A DNA stretch of 64,000 nucleotides from positions 57,969 to 121,968 of the forward strand of contig NZ_QVMG01000006.1 of NCBI RefSeq assembly GCF_010500925.1, written 5' to 3'. Source of the stretch: Parabacteroides sp. 52. Its GTDB lineage: Bacteria > Bacteroidota > Bacteroidia > Bacteroidales > Tannerellaceae. Both the position numbers and the translations under genes were made by a program. How positions within the stretch are numbered: position 1 is the stretch's first letter; the number at the start of each line of letters is the position of its first letter. Shown in pieces: positions 43,791 through 53,723 of the stretch. The notes beneath the pieces are model-generated. The model was not told the DNA's origin. It did not search any database and was given only the letters and a program-made list of their open reading frames with translations.

Positions 43791-44546
43791 TTATATCCGT
43801 ACGTTCACACCTTCTTTGCGAAGATATTCTTTTAATTCGGGTATGCCGATCTCCCCAAAATGGAAAACACTGGCTGCCAGAGCTGCATCGGCCTTCCCTT
43901 CGAGAAAGGCATCCCGGAAATGCTGCTTCTTCCCGGCTCCCCCGGAAGCGATAATGGGTATATGCAAAGAATCGGCCAATGTAGCCAATGCCGTATGAGC
44001 ATATCCGTCTTTCACCCCGTCATGGGTCATGCTGGTGAACAAGATCTCTCCGGCTCCTCTCTTTTCAGCTTCTGCCGCCCAATCGAAAAGATTCTTTTCC
44101 GTCGGGATGCGTCCCCCGTGGAGGTAACACAACCAATTTTCGTTTTCAAAGTTAGCATCAATTGCGACTACACACACCTGACTACCGAAATTTTTTGCGA
44201 TTTCTTCAATTAATTCCGGTCGACGCAAGGCCGCCGAGTTGATCGACACCTTATCAGCTCCTGCACTGAGCAGGCGATCTACATCTTTCAGCTCATTGAT
44301 ACCCCCTCCTACTGTAAAAGGGATACTGATATGTGCCGCCACCTTTTTTACCAATTCCGTAAACGTCTTACGCCCTTCATGCGAGGCCGTTATATCCAGG
44401 TAGACCAATTCGTCTGCCCCGGCACGACTGTATTGCGCCCCTAATTCAACAGGATCGCCCGCATCCCGGAAGTTTACGAAGTTTATTCCTTTTACCGTTT
44501 TTCCGTCTTTGATGTCCAGACAGGGAATTATTCTTTTGGCTAACAT
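43791..44546 (-). CDS. hisF: imidazole glycerol phosphate synthase cyclase subunit
   Basis: HisF joins with HisH to make imidazole glycerol phosphate and AICAR from PRFAR. The protein has 251 residues from [11 protein letters not shown], with the catalytic D11 in IPCLDIKDG and the second catalytic aspartate in VAIDANF. The phosphate loops are FTVGGGI and IIASGGAG. The longer frame from 44594 adds no family sequence. A 93-bp AT-rich spacer with short repeats of ATAAAGT type separates it from hisA. Confidence 0.96.
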   Translation of the reverse strand: MLAKRIIPCLDIKDGKTVKGINFVNFRDAGDPVELGAQYSRAGADELVYLDITASHEGRKTFTELVKKVAAHISIPFTVGGGINELKDVDRLLSAGADKVSINSAALRRPELIEEIAKNFGSQVCVVAIDANFENENWLCYLHGGRIPTEKNLFDWAAEAEKRGAGEILFTSMTHDGVKDGYAHTALATLADSLHIPIIASGGAGKKQHFRDAFLEGKADAALAASVFHFGEIGIPELKEYLRKEGVNVRI

Positions 44547-44639
44547 GCTGTTAGAATTGTAAATTATAAAGTATAAAGTATAAAGTTCAGACAAATACGA
44601 CTTTCTTTACTTTCACCACCTACAATTTATAATTGATAA

Positions 44640-45362
44640 TTAATAATTGATGAAAGGCCGCAGGTCTTTCAATTGTATTCTGCCTTCATAAATGGCTTTT
44701 CCAAATATGACGGCCGGCACCTGGGCTTCTTCCAGTTTTTCAATATCTTCTACTGAACCGACACCCCCACTGGCTATCAGATAGACGGGTACCGCCTCAT
44801 GAATCTCCTTGTAAAGTGCAACAGCCGGTCCTTCCAACATACCGTCCCGACTGATATCCGTGCAAATGACCTTCTGAATCCCGGCCTGGTGATAATCCGC
44901 AATGAAAGGGATCAACTCTTTCTCTGTCGTTTCTTCCCAGCCACTGATCGCGATCTTTTTATCTTTGGCGTCCGCCCCCAGGATAATCCGTTGACTGCCA
45001 TACTTCTCAATCCAGGAAAGAAACACATCCGGGTTCTTTACCGCAATACTTCCTCCTGTCACCATCTGCGCGCCACTTTCAAAGGCAATCTGCAAATCCT
45101 GGTCCTGCTTTAAACCGCCTCCGAAGTCGATCACCAAATCCGTATGCGAAGCCAATCGCTCCAAGATACGGTAATTGATAATACGTCCTTTGCGCGCCCC
45201 GTCCAAGTCGACTACATGTAAGCGACGAATACCATGATCTTCAAACATTTTAGCAACCTCCAGCGGGTCTTCGTTATAGACCTTTTTCGTATCATAGTCG
45301 CCTTGTGTCAGACGCACGCATTTTCCTTCAATAATATCTATAGCCGGAATAAGTTCTATCAT
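44640..45362 (-). CDS. hisA: phosphoribosylformimino-AICAR ribotide isomerase
   Basis: HisA catalyses the Amadori rearrangement of ProFAR to PRFAR. The protein has 240 residues. It is a half-barrel duplicate like HisF, starting [17 protein letters not shown] with catalytic D9, continuing VIDFGGGL and the second aspartate in [10 protein letters not shown], and ending with IASGGVGS and [10 protein letters not shown]. It lies 8 bp behind hisH. Confidence 0.96.
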   Translation of the reverse strand: MIELIPAIDIIEGKCVRLTQGDYDTKKVYNEDPLEVAKMFEDHGIRRLHVVDLDGARKGRIINYRILERLASHTDLVIDFGGGLKQDQDLQIAFESGAQMVTGGSIAVKNPDVFLSWIEKYGSQRIILGADAKDKKIAISGWEETTEKELIPFIADYHQAGIQKVICTDISRDGMLEGPAVALYKEIHEAVPVYLIASGGVGSVEDIEKLEEAQVPAVIFGKAIYEGRIQLKDLRPFINY

Positions 45363-45370
45363 AAGACGGA

Positions 45371-45961
45371 TTATAGTTTTAAAAAATTAGTCAATATCTG
45401 CTCCCCTATGTCTCCGCTTTTTTCCGGATGAAACTGGGTCGCATAAAAATTATCTTTATGCAGAGCCGCACTAAAAGGTTGAATATAATCAGTCGTCGCC
45501 GCAGTAAAGGCATTCACCGGCACATAATAACTATGTACAAAATAAACATACTGGTTCTCCAGGGCCGGGGAAAACAAACCCTCTTTTACCTCCATCAAGG
45601 TATTCCAACCCATATGAGGCACTTTCTCTTCCTGCTTCTGGGATATAAAACGCTTGACCTGCGCATCAAATATACCCAGACAGTCCGTATCGTTTTCCTG
45701 CGAATGTTTACACATGAGCTGCATACCTAAACAAACCCCTAAGACCGGTTGCTTCAGGTTGCAGATCAACTCATCCATCTTTCTCTCCTTCAGGTATTTC
45801 ATGGTGGTTGAGGCCTCTCCCACCCCTGGAAAGATAACCCTATCCGCTTTTTGAAGGATTTCAGGGTCTGCCGTGACTACAGGTGTTATACCCAATCGTT
45901 TCAGGGCATAATCGACTGAATAAATATTTCCGGCATTGTATTTGATAATGGCAACTTCCAT
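45371..45961 (-). CDS. hisH: imidazole glycerol phosphate synthase glutaminase subunit
   Basis: HisH hydrolyses glutamine to give ammonia to HisF. The protein has 196 residues from [16 protein letters not shown]. The nucleophile cysteine is in [12 protein letters not shown], and the catalytic His-Glu pair is in [12 protein letters not shown]. The longer frame from 46054 runs through the promoter box and is rejected. It is the first gene of the four-gene his cluster; hisG, hisD, hisC and hisB are not in the window. Confidence 0.96.
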   Translation of the reverse strand: MEVAIIKYNAGNIYSVDYALKRLGITPVVTADPEILQKADRVIFPGVGEASTTMKYLKERKMDELICNLKQPVLGVCLGMQLMCKHSQENDTDCLGIFDAQVKRFISQKQEEKVPHMGWNTLMEVKEGLFSPALENQYVYFVHSYYVPVNAFTAATTDYIQPFSAALHKDNFYATQFHPEKSGDIGEQILTNFLKL

Positions 45962-45988
45962 TCTAGGCTTGCTTAAAAAATTAAGCCA

Positions 45989-45996
45989 CAAAAGTA
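45989..45996 (-). promoter_or_regulatory. -7 promoter box TACTTTTG of the hisH-hisA-hisF-hisIE cluster
   Basis: TAnnTTTG match on the minus strand, 28 bp before the hisH ATG. No his leader peptide with repeated histidine codons was found. Confidence 0.55.
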
Positions 45997-46094
45997 ACAA
46001 ATTATCATAACAATCCCTTATAATACTGTAAGAAAGTAAACAAACAAGCAACATTTGTGTTAAATAGTCTACCCCCTTCTTCGCACTCCTATAA

Positions 46095-46202
46095 GGAGAA
46101 TTCTATTGCCGATGGGCATCGTCGATATTGCCGAAGCGCATCGACAATATTGCTGATGCGCATCGGCAATATTGCTGATGCCCATCGGCAACAGAACAGT
46201 CC
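46095..46202. repeat. 108-bp four-unit palindromic element, copy 2
   Basis: It begins GGAGAATTCTATTGCC like copy 1 and holds four 22-bp units with TGCTGATGCGCATCGGCA-type palindromes. The right end (GGCAACAGAACAGTCC) has drifted. It lies 50 bp after the 3' end of the S1 protein gene and upstream of the his promoter. Confidence 0.85.
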
Positions 46203-46251
46203 ATGCACATCGACAGTAAACGACTTCCTAAAATGCAAGAAAATACGGGGA

Positions 46252-47085
46252 TTAATCCACCAGGCGGATGCCTTCTTTTTCCAGAAGAATCAGTTGTTGT
46301 TTGTATAAGGCACCAAGGGCTTGTTTGAAAGCTTTTTTGCTGCAACGGAAAAGAGAATAAATAAGCTCCGGATCACTTTTGTCGTGTACGGCGATATAGC
46401 CACCCTGTGCTCGCAAGGATTCAAGGATAACGCCTGCAATACCCTCTACTTTCTGATAACCCAAGGGGGTAAGGCTCACATCTATCTTTTCATCCTCCCG
46501 GACTTCTTTGATATATCCTTTCAATGATTCGCCTTTTTCAAGGCGCCGGAAGACTTCGCTGAAATAGACAAGGCCCGTATGCGCATGATTGATAATTACC
46601 CGATAGCCTATTTCCGTTTCGTCCATCACGATTAAATCCACCTCCTGGTTTTGCACATAATCCGGGGGGATATTATTCAGAAACTTCTCTACGCGGGCAG
46701 AAGCCATAATACGTCCTGTAACATTATCAATGCGTACATACACTAGATACCACCTGTCTTTTTGCATGGCAACCTTCTGCTCTTTGAAAGGAACAAGCAG
46801 ATCTTTCATCAAGCCCCAATCCAGAAAGGCACCCATCGCATTGACGGACTTCACCTGCATATATTTAAATTCACCGACAACGGCCTTCGGTTGAGCAGTC
46901 GTAGCAATCAGTCGCCCCTCATTATCGTGATAGATGAACACCTCCACCTCATCACCCGGTTTGACATTCCGGGGTACATAACGTGCCGGAAGCAAAATCT
47001 CCAAATCATTGCCTCCATCCAGGTAAACACCGAAATCCAAGTCCTTAACAATTCTCAGTTTATTATATTGCCCTACTTCTACCAT
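46252..47085 (-). CDS. S1-domain RNA-binding protein of the CvfB type
   Basis: The protein has 277 residues from MVEVGQYNKL. Residues 1-210 contain consecutive S1-like beta domains (DLDFGVYLDGG, VNAMGAFLDWGLMKDLLVPF, SLKGYIKEVREDEKIDVSL). A C-terminal winged helix lies at about 215-277 (IYSLFRCSKKAFKQALGALY). CvfB of Staphylococcus aureus binds RNA and influences virulence gene expression; the role in Bacteroidales is not known. The longer frame from 47169 crosses a promoter box and is not used. It is divergent from the polysaccharide export gene. Confidence 0.88.
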   Translation of the reverse strand: MVEVGQYNKLRIVKDLDFGVYLDGGNDLEILLPARYVPRNVKPGDEVEVFIYHDNEGRLIATTAQPKAVVGEFKYMQVKSVNAMGAFLDWGLMKDLLVPFKEQKVAMQKDRWYLVYVRIDNVTGRIMASARVEKFLNNIPPDYVQNQEVDLIVMDETEIGYRVIINHAHTGLVYFSEVFRRLEKGESLKGYIKEVREDEKIDVSLTPLGYQKVEGIAGVILESLRAQGGYIAVHDKSDPELIYSLFRCSKKAFKQALGALYKQQLILLEKEGIRLVD

Positions 47086-47102
47086 GCTTTTTTCTTTTGC
47101 GG

Positions 47103-47110
47103 CAAACATA
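47103..47110 (-). promoter_or_regulatory. -7 promoter box TATGTTTG of the CvfB-like gene
   Basis: TAnnTTTG match on the minus strand, 18 bp before the ATG at 47085. Confidence 0.5.
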
Positions 47111-47248
47111 CGTAAATAATAATAAAAAAGCATACACTCCTTTGTATATTTTAGTCTCCCATGCAGCAATATTTCAATAAGTCCGTCGTTATATGTGTAA
47201 CTTCAACCAACGGGAGGCTTATCATTTCCCGCGTTAAAGTAAAAAGCG

Positions 47249-47256
47249 TATATTTG
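47249..47256 (+). promoter_or_regulatory. -7 promoter box TATATTTG of the polysaccharide locus
   Basis: Exact TAnnTTTG match 29 bp before the export gene. No invertible promoter repeats and no UpxY/UpxZ genes are seen near it, unlike many phase-variable capsule loci of Bacteroides. Confidence 0.6.
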
Positions 47257-47284
47257 CAACCTTATTTGAACAACAAAAAAACCT

Positions 47285-48094
47285 ATGAGATTAAAATTAG
47301 CAGCATTTGTTTTCCTCTTTGTTCTTTTTTTCGGAGCCTGTTCTGCTCCCAAAGATGTCGTTTATTTCCAAGGTATCGAAGAGTTAACTCCGGCTCAATT
47401 TGAAGAGATGGCTCAGACGTACCGTACCCCTATATGTCCGGACGACTTATTAACGATCACGGTTACCAGTTGGGATCCGCATGTGGTAACTCCTTTCAAC
47501 CCTCCTACGTATGCGTATTCCAGCATGGTCGAAGGAGAAGTGGTCGTGCAGGCGGCTCCCGCTTTATTGACATATGCTGTCGATGCGAATGGAGATATTA
47601 ATTATCCGGTATTGGGAAAAATACATGTACAAGGATTAACCAAACACGAACTGGAAGATCAATTGAAAAAAGACATCTCCCAATATATCGAAGACCCTAT
47701 AGTCAAAGTGCAGATTGTCAACTTCAAAGTAACGGTATTGGGAGAAGTAAACCGCCCGGGGCCCATTTCGATAAAGACAGACCGGATCTCCATCCTGGAT
47801 GCCCTAGGGCATGTGGGAGACTTAACAATCAATGCCCGACGGGATAATATAATGATACTGCGAGATAATAACGGAAAAAAAGAAGTAGGCTTTATCGACA
47901 TAACCGACCCGGCCCTGTTTGCCTCTCCTTTTTATTACCTGAAACAGAATGACGCCATTTATGTGACACCCAACAAGGCGAAAATCCGCAACGCACGGTA
48001 TAGCCAGGCACAACAATACAATATAACAGTATTCTCTTCTATATTAAGTGCCGTTTCTGTGATTACAACCGTTATATTAGCGATTCGAAAATAA
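47285..48094 (+). CDS. polysaccharide export outer-membrane lipoprotein (Wza/BexD type)
   Basis: The protein has 269 residues. The signal peptide ends with the lipobox FGAC. The polysaccharide export domain has ICPDDLLTITVTSWDPHVV, then VDANGDINYPVLGKIHVQGL, and is followed by an SLBB-like region (VTVLGEVNRPGPISI). A hydrophobic C-terminal segment (FSSILSAVSVITTVILAIR) may cross the outer membrane, as the helix of Wza does. It would form the export channel for the polymer made by this locus. It is the first gene of the plus-strand arm, 7 bp before the chain-length gene. Confidence 0.92.
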   Translation: MRLKLAAFVFLFVLFFGACSAPKDVVYFQGIEELTPAQFEEMAQTYRTPICPDDLLTITVTSWDPHVVTPFNPPTYAYSSMVEGEVVVQAAPALLTYAVDANGDINYPVLGKIHVQGLTKHELEDQLKKDISQYIEDPIVKVQIVNFKVTVLGEVNRPGPISIKTDRISILDALGHVGDLTINARRDNIMILRDNNGKKEVGFIDITDPALFASPFYYLKQNDAIYVTPNKAKIRNARYSQAQQYNITVFSSILSAVSVITTVILAIRK

Positions 48095-48101
48095 CATACA
48101 C

Positions 48102-49724
48102 ATGAATAAAATAGAGACAACACCCGCTCACGAAGAGAAAGAAACAATAGGGTTAAAAGAAATTTTTGTTGGTTATTTACATCATTGGAAAGTGTTTGTC
48201 GCAGCCGGTATCACCTCCCTGCTTCTGGCTGTTTTATATCTGACATTAGTTCCTAATACGTTTGAGGTAATGGCACGCGTTCAACTGCAAGCAGACGAAG
48301 GCAGCAGCGGCTCCTTCGGCCTAGGAGAGGCTGCCGGCTTAATGAAATCTTTCGGCCTGGGAGGGGGATCGTCTTCTACGGTGAATGTAGATGATGAAAA
48401 AACAATCCTGGCTTCGAACGAATTAATGGGACAGGTTATCAAAGAGTTGGGTCTTCAGGTAGAATACAAAAAACCGAATTCTTTTCTTTATACATTGTAT
48501 ACAGATGCCCCTCTTTCACTCACATTCAATGAGGAGACCAATGCGAATATCTTGGATGATATCGAGTTTACCATCTCTATCGCCAGCGATGGGAAAGCCA
48601 AGGTCAACGTCAAAGACGAAGGGGAAAAACGGACATTCGAATATGCTTCGCTGCCGGCCACAATCTCTTTGCAAGAAGGCGACTTTGTGTTGAACTACAA
48701 AGAAGGAGCAGAGAAGCAGAACAAACCGTACAAAATAAAAGCCAAAGTCAAACCCTTAAATTGGGTGGCCGAGCAATATGTAGGTGCCATCTTGATTGAC
48801 GAGGTGAGTAAATCCTCCAACATACTGGAATTATCCTGTCAGGATCATCAAAAACGCAGAGGGGTAGATCTGTTGAATACGCTCATGCGCAAATTCAACG
48901 AGCACCATGAAAAGGTCAAACAGGAAGAAGCGGCCAAGTCTATGTTCTTCGTCAAAGGGCGCATCGACCATCTGTTGGGTGAATTGGATCAGACCGAACG
49001 TGTGTTGGAAGAATTCAAACTCAAACACAACATGACTGATATTCAGTACGATGTTGAGTTTTACGTAGGACAAATGCAGGAACTCCAGGTTAAAATCATC
49101 GAAGCAGAAGCCCAGGTGCATGTTATAAATATGATGAGTGAGTTCGTTGAAAACCCTGCCAACAAATACAATATTGTGCCTATCCTGCTTACCGCACAAG
49201 ACGGGGAAAGCGGAGGAGGACCGATCTCTATGTATAATCAAAAGTTGATCGAGCGAAACCAGATATTGAAAGCATCTCGCCCGGAAAGTCCGCTTATTCA
49301 GTCTACCAACGCACAGTTGGATAAACTCCGGGAAGGGGTCGTTCAAACGATTGCCAATGCCAAAAACAGCCTTGCCCTGACAGTAAACGAACTGAAAAAC
49401 AAGGAGAATAAGTTATACAGTAAGATGGGAGAAGTGCCCACTTTGGAACGGGAATACACCAACTACAAAAGACAGCAAGAGATTCTTCAGGGAGTATACC
49501 TCATCCTTTTACAAAAAAGAGAAGAGATTGCACTTACCGTCGGCGACATGAAAGACCGTGCCCGGGTAATAGATCAGGCCTTTGTTAAAAAGAAAAGAGT
49601 GGCTCCTCGTAAACTATTTGCCCTCTTGGGTATGATGCTTTTCACGCTGGTAGCGCCCATCGTTTGGATTGAATCCAAAAAGATCTTTGTCGAATTGAAA
49701 AAAGAATACAAAAGAACAGCATAA
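48102..49724 (+). CDS. chain-length determinant/tyrosine-kinase-like protein without kinase domain (Wzz/GumC type)
   Basis: The protein has 540 residues. One membrane segment lies at about 30-52 (WKVFVAAGITSLLLAVLYLT) and one near 505-525 (LFALLGMMLFTLVAPIVWI). Between them are a Wzz domain and long coiled coils (LLGELDQTERVLEEFKLKHN, ANAKNSLALTVNELKNKENK). The GNVR-type sequence MGEVPTLEREYTNYKR precedes the second membrane segment. There is no ATPase domain, so it regulates chain length in partnership with the export lipoprotein rather than acting as a kinase. Confidence 0.92.
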   Translation: MNKIETTPAHEEKETIGLKEIFVGYLHHWKVFVAAGITSLLLAVLYLTLVPNTFEVMARVQLQADEGSSGSFGLGEAAGLMKSFGLGGGSSSTVNVDDEKTILASNELMGQVIKELGLQVEYKKPNSFLYTLYTDAPLSLTFNEETNANILDDIEFTISIASDGKAKVNVKDEGEKRTFEYASLPATISLQEGDFVLNYKEGAEKQNKPYKIKAKVKPLNWVAEQYVGAILIDEVSKSSNILELSCQDHQKRRGVDLLNTLMRKFNEHHEKVKQEEAAKSMFFVKGRIDHLLGELDQTERVLEEFKLKHNMTDIQYDVEFYVGQMQELQVKIIEAEAQVHVINMMSEFVENPANKYNIVPILLTAQDGESGGGPISMYNQKLIERNQILKASRPESPLIQSTNAQLDKLREGVVQTIANAKNSLALTVNELKNKENKLYSKMGEVPTLEREYTNYKRQQEILQGVYLILLQKREEIALTVGDMKDRARVIDQAFVKKKRVAPRKLFALLGMMLFTLVAPIVWIESKKIFVELKKEYKRTA

Positions 49725-49735
49725 GGAGTCACATT

Positions 49736-51550
49736 ATGCAAGCGATAATTTTGGCTGCCGGCATGGGCAGAAGGTTGGGAGACCTGACGAAGGATAACAC
49801 AAAATGTATGCTGAAAATACATGGCGTTACCCTGATTGAAAGAATGTTGGACCAACTAAACTCTTTCCATATCGAACGGGTATTCCTGGTTATTGGTTAT
49901 AAAGGTGAAAATGTTCAAAAACTGATCGGCTCTTCTTATAAGAATATGGCGATTGAATATATTCACAATCCGGTTTACGATAAAACGAATAATATCTATT
50001 CCTTATACCTGGCCAAAGACAAACTCAAACAAGACGATACGCTCCTGTTAGAGTCGGATCTGATTTTTGCCGATGAAATACTCGAAAAACTGATCGCCCA
50101 TCCTTATCCCAATTTAGCTGTCGTAGCAAAATATCAGAATTGGATGGACGGAACGGTGGTTACCTTAAACGAAGACAACTCCGTTTTGAGCTTCATTTCC
50201 AAAGCTGCGTTCAAATACAACGAGAGTGCCTCCTATTACAAAACAGTAAACATCTACAAATTCAGCCGCAATTTCTCTGAATACAAATACATTCCTTTCC
50301 TGGAGGCATATTGTAAAGCTTTGGGAAATAATGAATATTACGAACAGGTACTCAAAGTCATCTCCTTACTGGACAATCCGGAACTAAAAGCATTGCCTCT
50401 GCAAGAGGAAGCCTGGTACGAAATTGATGACCAACAGGATCTGAATAATGCAGAAACATTATTTGCTGATGCCGGCAGCGCATTGAAGTTATACGGCAAC
50501 AGATACGGAGGATATTGGCGCTTTCCTTTCTTGATGGATTTTTGTTACCTGGTCAATCCTTTCTTTCCGACAGAGAAAATGAAAGCGGAGCTAAAAGCGA
50601 ATTTCGATACGTTGTTGACCCAATACCCCTCCGGCATGCAGGTTAATGCGCAATTAGCGGCACGTTATGTAAATATAAAACCGGCACAAATCGTAGTCGG
50701 AAACGGAGCTGCCGAATTGATTCATGCCTATTTACAGACAAATGAATTAACGACGGGTGTCATCCTTCCTACCTTTGAAGAATACCCCAACCGCATCCGG
50801 AAAGAGTTATTGGTCTATTATAAACCGGAAAACGACTCTTTTAGATATACAAGCGAAGACCTTATCCGTTTTTACAGCCAACATTCCATTCAGCAGTTGA
50901 TACTGATTAATCCGGATAACCCTTCGGGTAATTTTATACACAAAGAGGAATTGCTTTCCCTGACCGAGTGGACTAAAAAAGAAAATATCCGGTTGATTAT
51001 CGATGAGTCGTTTGTTGATTTTGCGGATACGGACAAAGCCTATTCGTTGTTTGACTCCGATTTCCTGGCAAAGAATCCGCATTTGATTCTTATAAAAAGC
51101 ATATCCAAATCATTTGGGGTACCGGGACTGCGCCTGGGATTCATGGCCTCCGGAGATGAACGCCTTATTGATGATATCAAGCGAGAGGTGTCTATCTGGA
51201 ATATAAATTCTTTTGCAGAGTTTTATATGCAGATCTATGTCAAGTACCAGGAGGATTACGAGAAGGCGTGTAAGTCTTTTGTAAAAGAACGAAACAGGTT
51301 CTATTCTCTTTTATACGAAATACCCTGTTTGCGGGTTATGCCCTCTTCGGCGAATTACTTCTTATGTGAGATCTTATCCGGCTACTCTTCCAACGAATTG
51401 AGCACGATACTCGTTGAAAAACACAATATATTGATAAAAGATTGTACTGCCAAGTGCGGAATAGAAGATAAACAATTCATCCGAATCGCTATCAAAAGCG
51501 AAAAGGAGAATACGCTTTTATACGAAGCACTCAAACAAGAATGCCTTTGA
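49736..51550 (+). CDS. fusion of a LicC-like nucleotidyltransferase and a PLP-dependent aminotransferase/decarboxylase-like enzyme
   Basis: The protein has 604 residues. Residues 1-235 are a nucleotidyltransferase: QAIILAAGMGRRLGDLT and LLLESDLIF resemble CTP:phosphocholine cytidylyltransferase (LicC). Residues 260-604 are a fold-type I PLP enzyme of the HisC/CobD group: VVGNGAAELIHAYL, LINPDNPSGN, and the PLP lysine K458 in SISKSFGVPGLRLGF. CobD-type enzymes decarboxylate phosphothreonine, and relatives act on phosphoserine. A LicD gene lies two genes on. Together these could make and attach a CDP-activated amino alcohol such as phosphoethanolamine; this is inference. Similar fusions are known for aminoethylphosphonate (PntC). 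Confidence 0.85.
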   Translation: MQAIILAAGMGRRLGDLTKDNTKCMLKIHGVTLIERMLDQLNSFHIERVFLVIGYKGENVQKLIGSSYKNMAIEYIHNPVYDKTNNIYSLYLAKDKLKQDDTLLLESDLIFADEILEKLIAHPYPNLAVVAKYQNWMDGTVVTLNEDNSVLSFISKAAFKYNESASYYKTVNIYKFSRNFSEYKYIPFLEAYCKALGNNEYYEQVLKVISLLDNPELKALPLQEEAWYEIDDQQDLNNAETLFADAGSALKLYGNRYGGYWRFPFLMDFCYLVNPFFPTEKMKAELKANFDTLLTQYPSGMQVNAQLAARYVNIKPAQIVVGNGAAELIHAYLQTNELTTGVILPTFEEYPNRIRKELLVYYKPENDSFRYTSEDLIRFYSQHSIQQLILINPDNPSGNFIHKEELLSLTEWTKKENIRLIIDESFVDFADTDKAYSLFDSDFLAKNPHLILIKSISKSFGVPGLRLGFMASGDERLIDDIKREVSIWNINSFAEFYMQIYVKYQEDYEKACKSFVKERNRFYSLLYEIPCLRVMPSSANYFLCEILSGYSSNELSTILVEKHNILIKDCTAKCGIEDKQFIRIAIKSEKENTLLYEALKQECL

Positions 51551-52797
51551 AACAGATGAAACTGGGTCTGAGTAAATTGATGATTACGAACTTTTTCTCG
51601 CTTGTAACCTTACAAGGGGTTAATTTTTTATTACAGTTCATCACTTTTCCTTTTTTATTCAGAACCTTAGGAGTTGAACATTGGGGTATAGTCTCTGCAG
51701 GATATACACTGATCCAATATTTTATCATCTTTACCGATTTTGGTTTCAACTTATCCGGCACAAAATATATCTCACAACACCGGAATAATACAGAAAAGAT
51801 CAACTCTTATCTGAACAGTGCCATGATCGGACGATTGCTTTTCGGCATACTCAGTTTTATCATTTTGTCTGCCCTTATCGGAATAGTACCCAAGTTCAGT
51901 AATAATCCGGGGTTCTACCTTTTATTCTTTGGCATGGTAATAGGAAATGTGATGTTCCCGATGTGGTTCTTCCAGGGTATGGAGTCCATGAAGTACATTA
52001 CCTTAATCAATGTTATCACCAAGGGCATCAGCTGCATTTGCTTTTTCTTATTCATCAGAGGTTCACAGGACTATCTGTTAGTTCCGGTTTTTTACAGCGC
52101 CGGTTATATAGCTTCCGGAATAGTCAGCTTGTATCTGATCTATCGGAAAATGAAAATGAGATTTTTCTTTCCCGCATTCAAACAGATAAAATATGCTGTG
52201 GTCGATAGCTCCAGTTATTTCTTATCAAGGGCATCTATCGCTTTAACATCAAGCAATACCTTGATACTTAGCTTCGTGTGCGGAGATACCGCTGCAGGCT
52301 ATTATGCCGCTGCAGAAAAGATATACCAGGCATATAACCAATTAATAGGTCCGGTAACAGGCGTCTTATTCCCGCATATGGCAAAAACAAGAGATGTTCC
52401 CTTTTTCAAAAGGATATTGAAATACATCAGCGCAGGCAATGTTGCCCTGGTCATTTTCATTTTCTTACTGGCTACCCCGATCTTTCATATTATCTACAAA
52501 GATCCGGGACTCAGTACAGATATATTCCGGATTTTCAGCATCGGATGCCTGGTGACCATTCCTTCGATGCTGGTAGGATATCCTTTTCTGGCAGCAATGG
52601 GGCACCCTCTTTATACCAATTGGACCGTGATGTGCATGTCGATATTCCATATCGCAGGCCTGAGCATACTTTATTTTTTCAACGTCCTTAATATGTATAC
52701 AGTTGCTATGATGGTCGTTGTATCGGAAACATTCTTGTTTGCTTTGCGCATACGAGGCATCATCCAGTTCAAATTATTCTCTTCCCCCCAATCATAA
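51541..52797 (+). CDS. polysaccharide flippase (Wzx type)
   Basis: The protein has 418 residues and about 12 hydrophobic segments, with the N-terminal LSKLMITNFFSLVTLQGVNF, FPFLFRTLGVEHWGIVSAGY of the MATE/Wzx superfamily. It moves the lipid-linked repeat unit across the inner membrane. Its start overlaps the fusion gene by ten bases and licD follows after five, so the plus-strand arm is one operon. It pairs logically with the Wzy-like protein at 58430. Confidence 0.92.
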   Translation: MPLKQMKLGLSKLMITNFFSLVTLQGVNFLLQFITFPFLFRTLGVEHWGIVSAGYTLIQYFIIFTDFGFNLSGTKYISQHRNNTEKINSYLNSAMIGRLLFGILSFIILSALIGIVPKFSNNPGFYLLFFGMVIGNVMFPMWFFQGMESMKYITLINVITKGISCICFFLFIRGSQDYLLVPVFYSAGYIASGIVSLYLIYRKMKMRFFFPAFKQIKYAVVDSSSYFLSRASIALTSSNTLILSFVCGDTAAGYYAAAEKIYQAYNQLIGPVTGVLFPHMAKTRDVPFFKRILKYISAGNVALVIFIFLLATPIFHIIYKDPGLSTDIFRIFSIGCLVTIPSMLVGYPFLAAMGHPLYTNWTVMCMSIFHIAGLSILYFFNVLNMYTVAMMVVVSETFLFALRIRGIIQFKLFSSPQS

Positions 52798-52802
52798 ACG
52801 CC

Positions 52803-53693
52803 ATGGAAAATACTTACTCGGACTTTTCAGACAACAGAGCTACCGGCGAGACCAAGCTTCGCCAGGCCCAACTGGTTATGCTTCGGATGTTGCGGATAGT
52901 AGACCATATATGCCAAAAACATTCTATCTCCTATTGGTTATGCTCTGGCACCCTCCTGGGAGCGGTTCGCCATCAAGGCTTTATCCCCTGGGATGATGAT
53001 TTGGATATCTGTATGATGAGAGAAGATTATGAAAAATTTGTTCGCATTGCTCCTACTGAATTCCCTTCCGATTTATTTTTACAGACAAGAGAAACAGACC
53101 CGAACTACGACTACCTCTCCCTGCCCTGTAAGGTGAGAGACTTAAACAGTTTGTTTATTACTTCGGGACAGGCAAATAAAAAACATATACAAGGTATATT
53201 TATCGATATTTTCCCTATGGATAAATATCATTCGACTAATCCGTCTTTCTTTATCGAAAGATGTATCAAACGCTATAATTCCATTATTTCCAGATGCCTG
53301 GATGCAGAATTATACAAACATCTATCCAAGAAGAGTCTTTTCATCTCTTATTTCAAACCCTTATTCTACGGATTAAAAACTCAATACATCCAATTCTCTC
53401 AAAAACGTATCCGGAAAAATAAAAAATTGGGGAATGAAAGCCTTATCGGTCATGGATTCGACACGATATGGATCCGGTTCTTCTCTCACGACGAGATATT
53501 CCCTTTGCGGAAGATATCATTCGAAGGCTATCCTTTTTATGTACCGAACAATCCAGACGCTTATCTAACAAGACTATACGGTCCCGATTATATGACGCCG
53601 CCGCCTGCTGAGAAAAGGCGTCCCGGACATTATATCACCTTGGAACCCATATACCCTGTACCTCATAAAGAGGAAATGAACAATCCTGTATAA
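52803..53693 (+). CDS. LicD-family phosphotransferase
   Basis: The protein has 296 residues. The LicD core is LCSGTLLGAVRHQGFIPWDD with acidic residues D64, D65, D66 and D68, which bind metal in nucleotidyltransferase-fold proteins. It ends with a conserved tail of YGPDYMTPPP type. LicD enzymes transfer phosphocholine, or related phospho-amino alcohols, from CDP donors to surface glycans. The donor would come from the fusion protein two genes upstream. It is the last gene of the plus-strand arm. Confidence 0.92.
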   Translation: MENTYSDFSDNRATGETKLRQAQLVMLRMLRIVDHICQKHSISYWLCSGTLLGAVRHQGFIPWDDDLDICMMREDYEKFVRIAPTEFPSDLFLQTRETDPNYDYLSLPCKVRDLNSLFITSGQANKKHIQGIFIDIFPMDKYHSTNPSFFIERCIKRYNSIISRCLDAELYKHLSKKSLFISYFKPLFYGLKTQYIQFSQKRIRKNKKLGNESLIGHGFDTIWIRFFSHDEIFPLRKISFEGYPFYVPNNPDAYLTRLYGPDYMTPPPAEKRRPGHYITLEPIYPVPHKEEMNNPV

Positions 53694-53699
53694 TTTTCC

Positions 53700-53723
53700 T
53701 TTATCAGACTAGAGACTGATAAA
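53700..53723. terminator. possible bidirectional terminator at the convergence of the two polysaccharide arms
   Basis: TTTATCAG (53700-53707) pairs with CTGATAAA (53716-53723). It overlaps the last codons of the minus-strand gene. The stem is AT-rich and the T tracts are weak, so confidence is low. Confidence 0.4.

Noticed and set aside
47200..47284. Invertible promoter before the polysaccharide locus
   Set aside because: No inverted repeats flank the TATATTTG promoter, and no local serine or tyrosine invertase lies nearby.
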